Positions 18,657-18,881 of a DNA stretch of 18,881 bases are shown in pieces. The notes under the pieces are model-generated. The model worked only from the letters and a program-made list of their open reading frames with translations. It did no database searches and was not told the DNA's origin. The stretch comes from Carex sylvatica (taxonomy: Eukaryota > Streptophyta > Magnoliopsida > Poales > Cyperaceae): NCBI GenBank assembly GCA_964058845.1, contig CAXKVR010000715.1, forward strand, positions 1 to 18,881, given 5' to 3'. Position 1 is the stretch's first letter; each line of letters starts with the position of its first letter. The position numbers were made by a program, and so were the translations under genes.

Positions 18657-18881
18657 CACTACAAAATTAGATCCTAGAGGCATTTCCATAATTTTATGAA
18701 AAGCTAAATTTTTAGTTATTTAAATCATTTAATCAATATCTAATGGTTTTAATTACACGTGACTCGCGTGACTACGTACTGTACCGTGACTAAATTTTTT
18801 GCATGACGTGCCGTGCCAAAGTTTCAAAAGATTGTCACGGCGTACATCTGACACGCGTGTCGTGCCATTCCGTGACGGAGC
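18657..18881 (+). mobile_element. Probable left end of a second CACTA element (runs off right edge)
   Basis: CACTACAAAATTAG at 18657 has the form of a plant CACTA terminus. About 100 bp further in, short motifs cluster in both orientations: CCGTGAC (near 18783 and 18872), GTCACGG (near 18835), and CGTGCC / CGTGACT words, as expected of subterminal repeats. The flank triplet is AAA (18654-18656), which should recur after the other end. That other end lies outside the window. Confidence 0.5.

Overview
The window looks like nuclear DNA of a flowering plant, probably a eudicot. It is AT-rich, has many short exons with GT-AG introns, and carries plant-type CACTA, hAT and Harbinger elements plus a gypsy-type LTR remnant. 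I cannot name the species. No tRNA, rRNA or CRISPR array is visible.

Layout. (1) 1-1450: the 5' end of a minus-strand gene running off the left edge. It has a proline-rich N-terminus (ATG at 370), an intron in its 5' leader (985-376) and a leader exon containing a 116-bp tandem duplication. (2) 1450-4200: an AT-rich divergent intergenic region with a possible plus-strand promoter (TATA at 2761) and a pyrimidine-rich, intron-containing leader. (3) 4202-7958: a seven-exon plus-strand gene, about 516 aa, for a plant En/Spm-type transposon protein (Pfam PF03004 style). About 900 bp downstream is a clear CACTA 3' terminus ending at 8868, with a dense subterminal array of TTGCATGG / CCATGCAA motifs and a 24-bp minisatellite. 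No matching 5' terminus and no DDE transposase ORF (PF02992) is visible. (4) 8869-13818: a nested repeat graveyard. It holds a degenerate dispersed repeat, two direct copies (9774-10097 and 12924-13680) of one repeat, a C/CA microsatellite, an LTR-retrotransposon fragment with a decayed tRNA-Asp primer-binding site, a hAT element (10598-11382) with a perfect 8-bp target duplication inside it, a second hAT-like element, and a Tourist-type MITE with TTA duplication. (5) 13819-17652: a plus-strand gene of twelve inferred exons, about 477 aa, that I do not recognise. Three of its exons lie in a 1.35-kb tandem duplication. (6) 17653-18881: 3' flank and, from 18657, the probable start of a second CACTA element running off the right edge.

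The most interesting signal is in the unrecognised gene. Its two repeat copies differ by about 2.5-4% in introns but by about 13% in the third duplicated exon. By my hand count, 25 of 27 coding differences change an amino acid, which suggests diversification of the duplicated module. All exon joins in both full gene models are phase 0. All gene models are hand-built from reading frames and splice-site consensus; no similarity search or transcript evidence was available.
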